From Agrobacterium vitis (GTDB lineage Bacteria; Pseudomonadota; Alphaproteobacteria; Rhizobiales; Rhizobiaceae), in contig NZ_AP023272.1 in assembly GCF_013426735.1 (NCBI RefSeq), forward strand, positions 1,904,501 through 1,968,500: a stretch of DNA of 64,000 nucleotides, given 5' to 3'. The notes under the pieces were generated by a model, which saw only the letters and a list, made by a program, of their open reading frames with translations, ran no database searches and was not told the DNA's origin. Every line of letters begins with the position of its first letter. Within the stretch, counting starts at the first letter, position 1. Of the stretch, positions 1 through 8,557 are shown piece after piece. The translations under genes and the position numbers were made by a program.

Positions 1-69
1 GGCATCTTCCAGAGAAAAGCTGGTGCGATGGCCATGCAGGGAAATAGAATGCTTGCGGATCAGCGGCAT
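1..69 (-). CDS. Ribbon-helix-helix domain protein, N-terminal fragment (cut by window edge)
   Basis: The complementary strand starts at ATG 69 and stays open to the window edge, giving 23 residues that begin MPLIRKHSISLHGHRTSF. This opening resembles the short ribbon-helix-helix proteins that rhizobia carry beside sspB; such proteins usually bind DNA, but nothing functional can be read from so short a piece. It lies in the same direction as the DUF4169 and sspB genes upstream of it. The identity rests on recall of the N-terminus only. Confidence 0.55.
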   Translation of the reverse strand, partial: MPLIRKHSISLHGHRTSFSLEDA

Positions 70-188
70 AGACTGCGCCATTCAGGGGACATAAAAAGAC
101 AAGCGACTGGTTTGGCACGTCCGCATCCTCGCTTGGGCAATGCTGGCTTGGACAGTGCTGGCAGGAGCAATAGAAACAAACGTCGCTT

Positions 189-401
189 TCAGCCCTGTTC
201 GTCGGGCGCAGGACTGGTCGGTTTCGGTTCCAGCTTTGAATTGTCGAGAGCAGCGCGGGCCTTGTCGTTCAGTGCGCTGGTCAGGTTTTTCTCAGCCTTG
301 CTTCGCCCGAAACTCACGCGGTTCTGATCCGCGATCTTTTCTTTTTCGGTGCGCGCTTTGGCTTTCCTGACCTGACGCAGATTAACGACTTCGCCCGACA
401 T
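189..401 (-). CDS. DUF4169 family small protein
   Basis: This is a 70-residue, highly charged protein with no signal peptide or membrane segment. It opens MSGEVVNLRQVRKAKART and is dominated by Lys, Arg, Glu and Ala, predicting one long helix, which matches the DUF4169 family of alphaproteobacteria. Its function is unknown. It lies 26 bp downstream of sspB on the same strand and is probably co-transcribed with it. Confidence 0.8.
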   Translation of the reverse strand: MSGEVVNLRQVRKAKARTEKEKIADQNRVSFGRSKAEKNLTSALNDKARAALDNSKLEPKPTSPAPDEQG

Positions 402-427
402 GCGCTGCTTTCCTTGGCTGCCCCGCC

Positions 428-937
428 TTATTGCTTCTTTCGAAACGCATCCAGGGAGACGACAGAGCCTTCCTTCTTTTCGCCTTCCGGCTTGTCGGCA
501 GCGCCATCCTCGGATTTTTCCGATTCGGCGGCCAGCGGATAGGCGGTGATTTCGGCAGAGTTTTCGTCTTCTTCCACCTGCGGCACATCGAATTCCAGCT
601 CGAAATTCACCGAAGGATCGTAGAAGCCGCGAATGGCGTTGAAAGGAATGACCAGTTTTTCCGGCGTGTCGGAGAAGGACAGGCCCACTTCGAACAGGCT
701 ATCGGTGACCTTCAGGTCCCAGAACTGGTGCTGGATGACAATGGTCATCTGCTCGGCATATTTGGCCTTGAGGTGCTGGGAGATGCGCACACCCGGAGCG
801 CCCGTCAGGAAGGTGATGAAAAAATGATGTTCGCCCGGCAGCCGGCCCGTTGCGGCGACTTCGGTCAGCACCTTGCGGATAACGCCGCGCAATGCGTCCT
901 GAGCCAGAATATCGTAACGGATGTGGTCCTGCCCCAT
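428..937 (-). CDS. sspB: SspB family ClpXP adaptor (alphaproteobacterial type)
   Basis: This 169-residue cytoplasmic protein is an SspB-type adaptor. Family members bind the tag that tmRNA adds to stalled proteins and hand the substrate to the ClpXP protease. The folded N-terminal part (residues about 1-115) carries the motifs HHFFITFLTG and YAEQMTIVIQHQFWDL. It is followed by an acidic, low-complexity linker and a short hydrophobic/basic tail (VVSLDAFRKKQ) of the kind used to dock on ClpX. The tmRNA gene itself lies 279 bp upstream on the same strand, so the tag and its reader are neighbours. Confidence 0.9.
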   Translation of the reverse strand: MGQDHIRYDILAQDALRGVIRKVLTEVAATGRLPGEHHFFITFLTGAPGVRISQHLKAKYAEQMTIVIQHQFWDLKVTDSLFEVGLSFSDTPEKLVIPFNAIRGFYDPSVNFELEFDVPQVEEDENSAEITAYPLAAESEKSEDGAADKPEGEKKEGSVVSLDAFRKKQ

Positions 938-1216
938 ATGGTCCTGTCTTTCTTCTGCGTCCGGTCATGTGCATCACGGATGATGCGCGTGTCTGTTGTT
1001 TATAAGCCATGCAAGGCGTTGGCGCAAAGCCCGATTCCGCTTCTATCTATATCACTATAAATCAAACTCAAGGGCGAGGGTAGGGCCACGAGAGGACACA
1101 GCGGTGGCTGGATGCGCAAGGAGCCATCAGATGGCAAGCCATCCAGCATACAGGCACGGCATCTGATTGTGGCCAAACAAAAAATATTGAAGGGCGAGGG
1201 ATATAAAAGGAAGGGA

Positions 1217-1545
1217 AAGTGGAGGTTTCTGTTGCCAGGTACCTCCGAACCCCGCCTTACGGTGCTACCCGTAAGGACTTAGTTTGGGTTTCTGGCACCG
1301 CGATTAAGCAGCGACAGCGTAACCCTGAGCGTTGTTGTCATTTGCAACTACACTTGTGACCCGATGACGGTGGTATCATGCCGAGCAAAAGTTCGATCTT
1401 TACGCCCTTGTCGATCCTATTTCGCCCCCATCAAAAGCCGGTCACAACGACCGACCGGTTTTTGGTGGAGGCGCCGGGTACCGCCCCCGGGTCCAATAGG
1501 TTTATTTCACCGACCGTTTATTGCCATAGCCGATGCAAGCACCGG
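1217..1545 (-). ncRNA. ssrA: tmRNA, circularly permuted two-piece form
   Basis: The minus strand encodes a permuted tmRNA. The acceptor piece comes first and ends in CCTCCACCA, with its CCA at 1463-1465. After about 33 intervening bases the coding piece starts near 1429 with GGGGGCGAAATAGGATCGAC. The tag reading frame at 1304-1345 reads ANDNNAQGYAVAA followed by TAA. The coding piece ends in a hairpin with GGAGGT and ACCTCC arms near 1221-1246. Processing of the precursor removes the intervening piece to give two RNAs held together by base pairing, as known for alphaproteobacteria. The outer 5' end is estimated from the promoter and the 3' end from the last hairpin. Confidence 0.93.
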
Positions 1546-1552
1546 CAAGGGG

Positions 1553-1582
1553 GATATAGGTGTTTTCCGCACGGATGAAAAG
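1553..1582 (-). promoter_or_regulatory. Possible sigma-70-type promoter of ssrA
   Basis: On the minus strand CTTTTC (1577-1582) and TATATC (1553-1558) are separated by 18 bp and would place the transcript start near 1545, just before the acceptor piece. The -35 match is weak, so this is a suggestion only. Confidence 0.35.
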
Positions 1583-1736
1583 ACTGGCATCACCTGAATT
1601 TAACGGGTTCGTGACAAATGCGGATAATACCCTTGGAAATGCTGGGATATGACGATGTTTGATGCTGTTTCGACTTCCGTTGGCACGGGTTTCGGAGGTA
1701 AAGCTTGTTTCAAACGACAAACGGCAGGCACCGACC

Positions 1737-2531
1737 ATGAAGCAATATCTCGATCTCCTGCAGCATGTGATGGAAAACGGCTCCGACCGCGGCGATCGCA
1801 CTGGCACCGGTACACGCTCGGTCTTTGGGTATCAGATGCGGTTTGACCTCGCGCAGGGCTTTCCGGCCCTGACCACCAAGAAGCTGCATCTGCGCTCGAT
1901 CATCCATGAACTCCTGTGGTTTTTGAAGGGCGATACCAATATTGCCTATCTGAAGGAAAATGGCGTTTCCATCTGGGACGAGTGGGCCGATGAAAACGGC
2001 GATCTCGGACCGGTCTATGGTGCGCAGTGGCGCTCCTGGCCAAAGCCCGGCGGTGGCCATATCGACCAGATCGCCAATCTCGTTGAGAGCATCAAGACCA
2101 GCCCCAATTCCCGTCGCCATATCGTCTCGGCCTGGAATCCTGCCGAGGTGGACGAAATGGCGCTGCCGCCCTGCCATTGCCTGTTCCAGTTTTATGTGGC
2201 CGATGGCAAGCTCTCGTGCCAACTCTACCAGCGCTCCGCTGATATTTTCCTCGGCGTCCCGTTCAATATCACTTCCTATGCGCTGCTGACCATGATGGTG
2301 GCGCAGGTGACGGGGCTGAAACCCGGCGATTTCATTCATACGTTGGGGGATGCGCACCTCTACGCCAATCACTTCGAGCAGGCCCGGCTGCAATTGAGCC
2401 GGCAGCCGAAACCCTTGCCGGTGATGCGGATCAATCCAGACGTGAAGGATGTTTTCGGCTTTGCCTTCGAGGACTTCAGCCTGGAAAATTATAGTGCCGA
2501 TCCCGTCATCAAGGCGCCGATTGCCGTGTGA
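1737..2531 (+). CDS. thyA: Thymidylate synthase
   Basis: This enzyme methylates dUMP to dTMP using methylene-tetrahydrofolate, which leaves dihydrofolate. The protein has 264 residues, the usual short ThyA length. It shows the phosphate-binding DRTGTGT stretch near residue 20 and the catalytic Cys146 in [10 protein letters not shown]. The ATG at 1737 gives the conserved start [11 protein letters not shown]; an upstream in-frame extension to 1659 is not conserved-looking and was not used. Dihydrofolate reductase (folA), which recycles the dihydrofolate made here, lies about 740 bp downstream in the same direction. Confidence 0.96.
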   Translation: MKQYLDLLQHVMENGSDRGDRTGTGTRSVFGYQMRFDLAQGFPALTTKKLHLRSIIHELLWFLKGDTNIAYLKENGVSIWDEWADENGDLGPVYGAQWRSWPKPGGGHIDQIANLVESIKTSPNSRRHIVSAWNPAEVDEMALPPCHCLFQFYVADGKLSCQLYQRSADIFLGVPFNITSYALLTMMVAQVTGLKPGDFIHTLGDAHLYANHFEQARLQLSRQPKPLPVMRINPDVKDVFGFAFEDFSLENYSADPVIKAPIAV

Positions 2532-2575
2532 TACCAAGTCTCTGACATGCTCACGCATCCTCGCCTGGAAGGCAT

Positions 2576-2650
2576 TGCAAATATCTCAAATGCTTGCACC
2601 GCTTGAGATGTTTGCAAAGGGAATACCAAGGGTCATTTTCAATGACCCTT
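2576..2650 (+). repeat. Composite dispersed repeat, copy 1
   Basis: An AT-rich hairpin (ATATCTCAAATGC...GCTTGAGATGTTT) is followed by AATACCAAGGGTCATTTTC. The same two-part unit occurs at 17473-17549 in the opposite orientation, colinear over about 75 bp with scattered differences, and a shorter relative lies at 6138-6178. All three lie just after genes. Confidence 0.65.
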
Positions 2651-2652
2651 GG
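2626..2652 (+). terminator. Perfect hairpin after thyA, possible terminator
   Basis: The arms CCAAGGGTCAT and ATGACCCTTGG (11 bp, perfect) enclose TTTCA. No T-run follows directly, so it may be part of the dispersed repeat rather than a true terminator. Confidence 0.4.
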
Positions 2653-2767
2653 CACGATACAATTTTTCGATGGTGGTCACGACAACGTTATGAAGAATTT
2701 CAGTGACAGAATGCCGCAGCTGTGGTTTCGGTCTCACATCGTTTCTTCCTAAAAAGGTTTAGGTTTC

Positions 2768-3160
2768 ATGATCTTCACTCGACTGAGCCCTTGGGCTCCG
2801 ACCGTCCTCAGCATTCTGCGTATTATTGCGGGCCTGCTGTTTCTTGAACATGGCATGAGCAAGCTTCTGGGCTTCCCACCGTCGGATATGAACCCGGCTG
2901 TGATGTCTCTGCCCTGGATTGCCGGTTGCATCGAACTGGTTGGCGGCGCACTGATCACCATCGGCCTGTTTACCCGCCCAGCCGCCTTCATCGCTTCGGG
3001 CATGTGCGCCTTTGCCTATTTCCTCGTGCATGCTCAAATGGGCTTCTACCCAATGAACAATCACGGCGAGCCAGCGATCCTGTTCTGCTTCGTGTTTTTC
3101 TACATCGTCTTTGCCGGCCCCGGCCCGCTTAGCGTCGATGCGGCGATGCGCAAGGAATAG
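2768..3160 (+). CDS. DoxX family inner membrane protein
   Basis: This 130-residue protein has about four hydrophobic segments. It begins with ILRIIAGLLFLEHGMSKLLG, the typical first helix of the DoxX family, and has the family's GxFTRPAA turn between helices 2 and 3. It sits in the inner membrane. Members of this family are linked to respiratory or redox functions, but the exact role here is unknown. It lies between thyA and folA and is closed by a strong terminator, so it is probably its own transcription unit. Confidence 0.88.
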   Translation: MIFTRLSPWAPTVLSILRIIAGLLFLEHGMSKLLGFPPSDMNPAVMSLPWIAGCIELVGGALITIGLFTRPAAFIASGMCAFAYFLVHAQMGFYPMNNHGEPAILFCFVFFYIVFAGPGPLSVDAAMRKE

Positions 3161-3185
3161 TTTGCCTGCAAGGGATGGATTTCGG

Positions 3186-3214
3186 GCCGCCGTCGTGTTG
3201 ACGGCGGCCTTTTT
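3186..3214 (+). terminator. Rho-independent terminator after doxX gene
   Basis: The arms GGCCGCCGTC and GACGGCGGCC form a perfect 10-bp stem around GTGTT and are followed by TTTTT. Confidence 0.85.
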
Positions 3215-3273
3215 CATGGACGTTTACGGTGGCTTGTGACACCACTCCGCCCGGTAAATATAGAGAGCAGATC

Positions 3274-3795
3274 ATGCCGAAAATCTCCATTGTTGTTGCC
3301 GTCTCGAACAACGGCGTGATCGGTCGCGATGGCGACATGCCCTGGAAGCTGAGTACCGATCTCAAGCGGTTCAAGGCACTGACGCTTGGCAAGCCGCTGG
3401 TAATGGGCCGCAAGACCTTCGAGAGTTTCGGCTCCCGGCCGCTTCCCGGTCGCCCGCATGTGATCGTCAGCCATCATGCCGATATCGCCATGCCCTTGGT
3501 GGAAACCGTGCGCAGCCTTGAGGCGGGGCTGGAGCGGGCAGAGCAGATTGCCGGGGATTTGGGGGTCGAGGAGATCTGCGTGATCGGCGGTGGCGAAATT
3601 TACCGGCAGGCTTTGCCGCTGGCTGATGTCCTGCATGTGACCCATGTGGAAACGCAGATTGCCGATGGCGATACGGTTTTTCCAGCAATCGATCCGTCAC
3701 AGTTTGAAAAACTGCATGAAGAGGCTGTGCCGGCGGGCGAACACGACAGTTTCGCCACGCGCTACGCGATCTATCGGCGAAAAGCGGCTTTATAA
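3274..3795 (+). CDS. folA: Dihydrofolate reductase
   Basis: This 173-residue enzyme reduces dihydrofolate to tetrahydrofolate with NADPH and is the target of trimethoprim. Visible family marks are ISIVVAVSNNGVIGRDGDMPW at the N-terminus (the Met20-loop region with MPW), VMGRKTFESFG for NADPH binding, and CVIGGGEIYRQALP. The ATG at 3274 gives the conserved start; the longer frame from 3229 is not supported. It shares its neighbourhood with thyA, whose by-product it recycles. Confidence 0.95.
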   Translation: MPKISIVVAVSNNGVIGRDGDMPWKLSTDLKRFKALTLGKPLVMGRKTFESFGSRPLPGRPHVIVSHHADIAMPLVETVRSLEAGLERAEQIAGDLGVEEICVIGGGEIYRQALPLADVLHVTHVETQIADGDTVFPAIDPSQFEKLHEEAVPAGEHDSFATRYAIYRRKAAL

Positions 3796-4043
3796 CCGTT
3801 TATTTCCATAGAAATCGAAGAAGTTAGGGCCTTTTCGTTGAAAGGCGTCGCCGCGATCCCTATAACGGGATTAATCCGGGTGGATGCCTTTTTGACGGCG
3901 CCGTTGCGGGCCTTTGCACAACAGTTACGGACTGAAATAGTCTTTAGCGCGGATTGTGCAGGAGACTAGAGGTTTTGCAGCGTCGTGCCGGGTTTACGAG
4001 CTCCATGGCGCTGTTGGGAGCATTCTCAGAAAAAGAGGTTTTG

Positions 4044-5153
4044 ATGCCTTGGAGTAATCAGAACGGCGGCGGCCCGTGGGGCGGCGGTGGTAATAATAAC
4101 AATGGAGGACCGTGGGGGCAGGGACCGAACCGGCCTCGCGGCAATGGCGGTGGCGGCGGTGGCAAACAGCCGCCGGATCTGGAAGACATTATCAAGCGCG
4201 GGCAGGATCAGTTCAAGAACCTGGTTCCCGGTGGTCTGGGCGGAGGCATGGGCCTGATCGTTGTGCTGGCTGTGGCCGGTCTCTGGTTGACCCAGGCGGT
4301 CTATACCGTGCAGCCGGATGAGCGCGGCGTGGAAATGCGTTTTGGCAAGCCGAAAGACGAAATTTCCGCCCCCGGTCTGCATTTCCATCTCTGGCCGTTT
4401 GAAACGGTGGAGAAGGTCAAGGTGACCGAGCAGCAACAGAATATCGGTGCCAAGGTGGCATCCAATTCCACGGCTGGCCTGATGCTGACCGGCGACCAGA
4501 ATATCGTCAACGTGCAGTTTTCCGTGTTGTACACGGTCAGCGATCCGAAGGCCTATCTGTTCAATCTCGAAAGCCCGCCGCAGACTTTGCAGCAGGTGGC
4601 GGAGAGCGCCATGCGCGAAGTCGTCGGACGTCGCCCGGCCCAGGAAATTTTCCGTGATGCCCGTCAGTCTATCTCTGTTGACGTGCGCAACATCATCCAG
4701 GGCACGATGGACAATTACGGTTCCGGCATTTCCATAAATTCTGTCGCTATCGAGGATGCGGCGCCGCCGCGCGAAGTCGCTGATGCATTCGATGAAGTGC
4801 AGCGTGCCGAGCAGGACGAAGACCGGTTCGTAGAGGAAGCCAACCAATATTCCAACCAGAAGCTTGGTCAGGCCCGTGGCCAGTCCGCGCAGATGCGGGA
4901 AGAGGCTGCTGCCTACAAGGATCGCGTCGTGAAGGAAGCCGAGGGTGAGGCACAGCGCTTCATCTCGATCTACGACCAGTATACCAAGGCGCCGGACGTG
5001 ACCCGTACGCGGCTTTACATTGAAACCATGGAGCAGGTCCTGAAGAAATCCAACAAGGTGATCGTCGATGAGCAGGGCCAGGGTGTCGTTCCCTATCTGC
5101 CGTTGAACGAAATCGGCCGCATGGGCACCCAGCCAGCACAGGGAGGCAAGTAA
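4044..5153 (+). CDS. hflK: FtsH protease activity modulator HflK
   Basis: HflK forms, with HflC, a large ring in the inner membrane that surrounds and restrains the FtsH protease. The protein has 369 residues. A Gly/Asn-rich N-terminus is followed by one membrane segment (GLIVVLAVAGLWLTQAVYTV, about residues 70-90) and then an SPFH/prohibitin domain that opens VQPDERGVEMRFGKP. A charged helical region with many Glu, Gln and Arg residues follows. The chosen ATG follows AAAAAGAGG; an in-frame start at 3954 is less likely. The hflC start codon comes 1 bp after the stop codon, which implies coupled translation. Confidence 0.95.
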   Translation: MPWSNQNGGGPWGGGGNNNNGGPWGQGPNRPRGNGGGGGGKQPPDLEDIIKRGQDQFKNLVPGGLGGGMGLIVVLAVAGLWLTQAVYTVQPDERGVEMRFGKPKDEISAPGLHFHLWPFETVEKVKVTEQQQNIGAKVASNSTAGLMLTGDQNIVNVQFSVLYTVSDPKAYLFNLESPPQTLQQVAESAMREVVGRRPAQEIFRDARQSISVDVRNIIQGTMDNYGSGISINSVAIEDAAPPREVADAFDEVQRAEQDEDRFVEEANQYSNQKLGQARGQSAQMREEAAAYKDRVVKEAEGEAQRFISIYDQYTKAPDVTRTRLYIETMEQVLKKSNKVIVDEQGQGVVPYLPLNEIGRMGTQPAQGGK

Positions 5154-5154
5154 G

Positions 5155-6072
5155 ATGACAAATCGTCTTCCTGCCGTGCTGATCGGCTTAGCCATCGTTC
5201 TTCTGCTGGTCTATTCGTCGGTTTTCGTCATCAACCAGCGCCAGCAGGCCGTTGTCGTGCGCTTCGGCCAGATCAAGGCGGTCTATAGCGAGCCTGGCCT
5301 TTACTTCAAAATGCCCTTCGCCTTTGCCGGCGCCGACAAGGTGCAGATCATTTCGGATCAGTCCCTGCGGTTTGATCTCGACAATATCCGCGTCCAGGTT
5401 TCCGGCGGCAAGTTCTATGAGGTCGATGCCTTCCTGATCTACAAGATCACCGATGCCCGCCGCTTTATCGGGATCGTTTCGGGTGGTGACCGCGATCTGG
5501 CGGAAGCGCGGCTTCGCACCCGTCTCGATGCATCCTTGCGTCGGGTCTACGGTCTGCGCGGCTTCGAGGCTGCCCTGTCGGATGCCCGTTCGCAGATGAT
5601 GCAGGAGGTTGCCGACGATCTGAAATCGGATGCGGAAAACCTTGGTATCACCATTGAGGACGTGCGCATTCGCCGCACCGACTTGACCCAGGAGATTTCG
5701 CAACAGACCTATGCCCGGATGCGTTCCGAGCGTCTGGCCGAAGCCGAACTGATCCGGGCTCGTGGTAATGAAGAGGGCCAGCGTCGCCGGGCCATCGCCG
5801 ACCGTCAGGTTGTCGAGTTGCAGGCCGATGCGCAGCGCGATTCGGAAATCCTGCGCGGTCAGGGTGATGCGGAACGCAACCGGGTGTTTGCGGATGCCTA
5901 TCAGCGCGATCCATCCTTCTTCGAATTCTACCGTTCGATGGCAGCCTATGAGGCATCGCTGGGTACCAATGGCACGTCTATGGTGCTGTCGCCGAATTCG
6001 GAATTCTTCAAGTTCTTCCGTTCGCAGGCTGGCACTGGGGCGGCAGCGCCCGCAGCACCCGCCGCCAATTGA
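5155..6072 (+). CDS. hflC: FtsH protease modulator HflC
   Basis: The partner of HflK has 305 residues. It has an N-terminal membrane anchor (LIGLAIVLLLVYSSVFVINQ) followed by the SPFH domain (QQAVVVRFGQIKAVYSEPGLYFKMPF) and a long coiled-coil region rich in Arg and Glu (about residues 190-250). It ends in a short Ala/Pro tail. It begins 1 bp after hflK and is closed by a terminator at 6093, so hflKC form a two-gene unit. DegP follows downstream, a common rhizobial arrangement that groups membrane and periplasmic protein quality control. Confidence 0.95.
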   Translation: MTNRLPAVLIGLAIVLLLVYSSVFVINQRQQAVVVRFGQIKAVYSEPGLYFKMPFAFAGADKVQIISDQSLRFDLDNIRVQVSGGKFYEVDAFLIYKITDARRFIGIVSGGDRDLAEARLRTRLDASLRRVYGLRGFEAALSDARSQMMQEVADDLKSDAENLGITIEDVRIRRTDLTQEISQQTYARMRSERLAEAELIRARGNEEGQRRRAIADRQVVELQADAQRDSEILRGQGDAERNRVFADAYQRDPSFFEFYRSMAAYEASLGTNGTSMVLSPNSEFFKFFRSQAGTGAAAPAAPAAN

Positions 6073-6092
6073 TCGGCATATCTTCAAAGCCA

Positions 6093-6124
6093 AAAGGGGC
6101 CGGGTCATTCCGGCCCCTTTTTTT
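6093..6124 (+). terminator. Rho-independent terminator of hflKC
   Basis: The arms AAAGGGGCCGG and CCGGCCCCTTT flank GTCATT, and the T-run continues to 6124. Confidence 0.88.
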
Positions 6125-6137
6125 CGTAGTCCGTTTT

Positions 6138-6178
6138 CAAAAATCTCAGGCGTTTGCTGCATTTGAGATTGCCGAAAT
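6138..6178 (+). repeat. Partial relative of the composite dispersed repeat
   Basis: The hairpin AATCTCA...TGAGATT with the inner GTTTGCTGCAT resembles the first half of the repeats at 2576 and 17473. The second half (the GGTCATTTTCAATGAC part) is absent. Confidence 0.4.
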
Positions 6179-6358
6179 CCTTCGAAACGACGATGTCTGC
6201 GCATTTTGGGGGACGGGTATAAACGGCACTCCGCGCCATGACGCCGCCCTATACTCAAGATAGCGTGAACAAACCCGGCAAGGCGGTTTCGGTTTGTAGC
6301 CATGCGTCCTATGATCGGTTGGATGCGAGCAGGAATGAAACTCACGATGAGGAAGCTT

Positions 6359-7921
6359 ATGATCAAGTGTTGCGGACCGGCCACCCGCCTTCTGACCTCC
6401 GTTGTTGTCGGGGGCATGGTCAGCTTTGGGCCTGCGGCCACGAGCACGGCTGCCTTCGCGCAGGTCAAGACCGCAGCCCCGGTTCCCCCGCCGCCGCCAG
6501 CCTCTGGCGCGTCCGCAACGCCTGGACCCGCGCAGGGTGGCCCCGCACCCGTCGCTGATCTCGCCGAGGGACTTCTCGGTGCGGTGGTCAACATCGCGAC
6601 GTCGCAGAATGTCGATGATGACGATGCAGCGCCGCTGCCACAGGTGCCGAAAGGGTCGCCCTTTGAGGATCTGTTTGAAGATTTCTACAAGAATCGTGAG
6701 GGCAAAGGCAGCAACCATAAGGTCAATTCGCTCGGCTCCGGCTTTGTTATCGATCCCGCTGGTTACATCGTCACCAACAACCATGTCATCGAGAATGCCG
6801 ATGACATTGAAGTGATTTTCTCCGATGGTTCAAAATTGCAGGCCAAGCTGATCGGCACCGACACCAAGACCGATCTTTCGCTATTGAAGGTTGAACCAAC
6901 GGAACCGCTGACAGCGGTAAAATTCGGCGATTCGAAAGTGATGCGGATCGGCGACTGGGTAATGGCAATCGGCAATCCCTTCGGGCTGGGCGGTTCGGTA
7001 ACGCTCGGCATCGTTTCGGCCCGGGGCCGTAATATCAATGCCGGACCCTATGACAATTTCATCCAGACCGATGCGGCGATCAACAAAGGCAATTCCGGTG
7101 GCCCGTTGTTCAACATGCGAGGCGAGGTGATTGGTATCAATACCGCGATCATTTCGCCGAGTGGCGGCTCCATTGGTATTGGCTTTGCCGTGCCGTCGGA
7201 ACTGGCCGAAAATGTCATCAAGCAACTCCGCGACTTTGGCGAGACGCGGCGCGGCTGGCTGGGCGTGCGCATTCAGCCGGTGCCGGATGATCTCGCCAAG
7301 TCGGCAGGGATCAAATTGGGCCGGGGTGCGCTGGTCAGCAGCATTATTGAAGACGGTCCAGTGGCCAAGGGGCCGCTTAAAACCGGAGACGTGATCATTT
7401 CCTTCGGCGGCAAGGATATTGCCGAAAGCCGCGATCTGGTTCGCACGGTGGCCGAAAGCCCGATCAATCAAGATATCGATGTCGTGGTGTTTCGTGACGG
7501 CAAGCGGGAAACACTGAAAGTGAAGCTGGCGCAATTGCCTGACGACAAGGCGACGGAAGCCAAGGACAGCGAACAGGCCGATCCAAAAGCCAGCGACAGC
7601 GAGGACACGGATGAGGCGGCCAGCGGCATGGTGCTTGGCATGAGTGTCGAGGCGCTGGACGATGAGAAGCGGGCCGCCAATTCGATTGCCAAGAGCGTCG
7701 AGGGCTTGCTGATAACAGATGTGCAGCAGGGCTCCGCCGCTGACCAGAAGGGCTTGAAAACCGGTGAAGTGATCGTGGAAGTGGCGCAGGAATTCGTCGC
7801 CACGCCAGAAGCCTTGGCGGAGAAAATCGACAAGCTGAAATCCGATGGCCGCCGTGCCATTCACCTGATGGTGGCAACCCCGCAGGGCGACCTGCGTTTC
7901 GTGGCCGTGCCGCTGGAATAG
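6359..7921 (+). CDS. degP: Do family periplasmic serine protease (DegP/HtrA)
   Basis: This is a periplasmic serine protease and chaperone that removes misfolded envelope proteins. With the start at 6359 (AGGA five bases upstream) it has 520 residues; in-frame starts at 6302, 6335 and 6347 are possible. A signal peptide ends near AAFA. The trypsin-like domain carries the triad His142 (TNNHVIE), Asp172 (TDLSLL) and Ser246 (GNSGGPL). Two PDZ domains follow, the first around RRGWLGVRIQPV and the second near the C-terminus, separated by an acidic linker. A proline-rich stretch follows the signal peptide. Confidence 0.93.
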   Translation: MIKCCGPATRLLTSVVVGGMVSFGPAATSTAAFAQVKTAAPVPPPPPASGASATPGPAQGGPAPVADLAEGLLGAVVNIATSQNVDDDDAAPLPQVPKGSPFEDLFEDFYKNREGKGSNHKVNSLGSGFVIDPAGYIVTNNHVIENADDIEVIFSDGSKLQAKLIGTDTKTDLSLLKVEPTEPLTAVKFGDSKVMRIGDWVMAIGNPFGLGGSVTLGIVSARGRNINAGPYDNFIQTDAAINKGNSGGPLFNMRGEVIGINTAIISPSGGSIGIGFAVPSELAENVIKQLRDFGETRRGWLGVRIQPVPDDLAKSAGIKLGRGALVSSIIEDGPVAKGPLKTGDVIISFGGKDIAESRDLVRTVAESPINQDIDVVVFRDGKRETLKVKLAQLPDDKATEAKDSEQADPKASDSEDTDEAASGMVLGMSVEALDDEKRAANSIAKSVEGLLITDVQQGSAADQKGLKTGEVIVEVAQEFVATPEALAEKIDKLKSDGRRAIHLMVATPQGDLRFVAVPLE

Positions 7922-7981
7922 GGTATTTGAGAGTCGATTCAGAGGTCTATGGGGGCGGGTTCAGAGTTTGAATCCGCTACT

Positions 7982-8548
7982 TCAAGTGATGTGTTGGGAC
8001 GCCCAAAGCTGTTTTGTCATCCGGTAAAGCACATGTGGTTTCAGGTGCGGATGGGTGTCGGGTACACGCGGGTGGTCGAAATCGCCGTTCAGGTCACGGA
8101 TCATGCCGAGCCGCTGCATGACAGCGGTGGAGCGGTGATTGGTGGCGACCGCAAAAGAGACGATTTCGTTCAAGCCTTTGGCCTCGAAACCGTAACCGAG
8201 AAGACCGCGTGCCGCTTCCGTCGCATAGCCATGGCCCCAGAAGCGGGTGGCGAGCCGCCAGCCGATTTCTATCGTGCCTTCCGTCAGGATGTCCGGCATC
8301 ATCGCGTCCGACAATCCGCAAAAGCCGATGGGCTCTTCGGTTTCCTTCAGTTCGACCGCATAAAAGTACAGGCCGGTCTCATCGATCAGCCTGTTGACGC
8401 GGTCCATCATCAGGTCCGCTTCTTCATAGGTGCGGCGAAAAGGGAAGAACTGCATGACCTTCGGGTCGGCATTGATTTCCCGAAACAGATTGCGGTCGCT
8501 ATCCTTCCATCGGCGCAATAGCAGCCGGTCGGTTTCGAGAATAATCAT
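7982..8548 (-). CDS. GNAT family N-acetyltransferase (RimJ/RimL type)
   Basis: This 188-residue enzyme should transfer an acetyl group from acetyl-CoA to an amine. It opens ETDRLLLRRWKDSDRNLF, the standard start of RimJ/RimL-like GNATs. It has the EIGWRLATRFWGHGYATEAA stretch that forms the acetyl-CoA pyrophosphate loop, and an STAVMQRLGM helix near the end. The substrate cannot be told: the type includes ribosomal-protein acetylases and many of unknown target. It lies 9 bp downstream of serB on the same strand and is probably read from the same transcript. Confidence 0.88.
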   Translation of the reverse strand: MIILETDRLLLRRWKDSDRNLFREINADPKVMQFFPFRRTYEEADLMMDRVNRLIDETGLYFYAVELKETEEPIGFCGLSDAMMPDILTEGTIEIGWRLATRFWGHGYATEAARGLLGYGFEAKGLNEIVSFAVATNHRSTAVMQRLGMIRDLNGDFDHPRVPDTHPHLKPHVLYRMTKQLWASQHIT

Positions 8549-8557
8549 CGGCTCAAC

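Noticed and set aside
1710..2558. Long minus-strand open frame across thyA
   Set aside because: It mirrors the thyA reading frame, has no ribosome site and no conserved content.
4026..6594. Two long minus-strand frames (389 and 468 codons) across hflK, hflC and degP
   Set aside because: They are open because of GC-rich codon use of the true genes on the other strand; the products show no known pattern.
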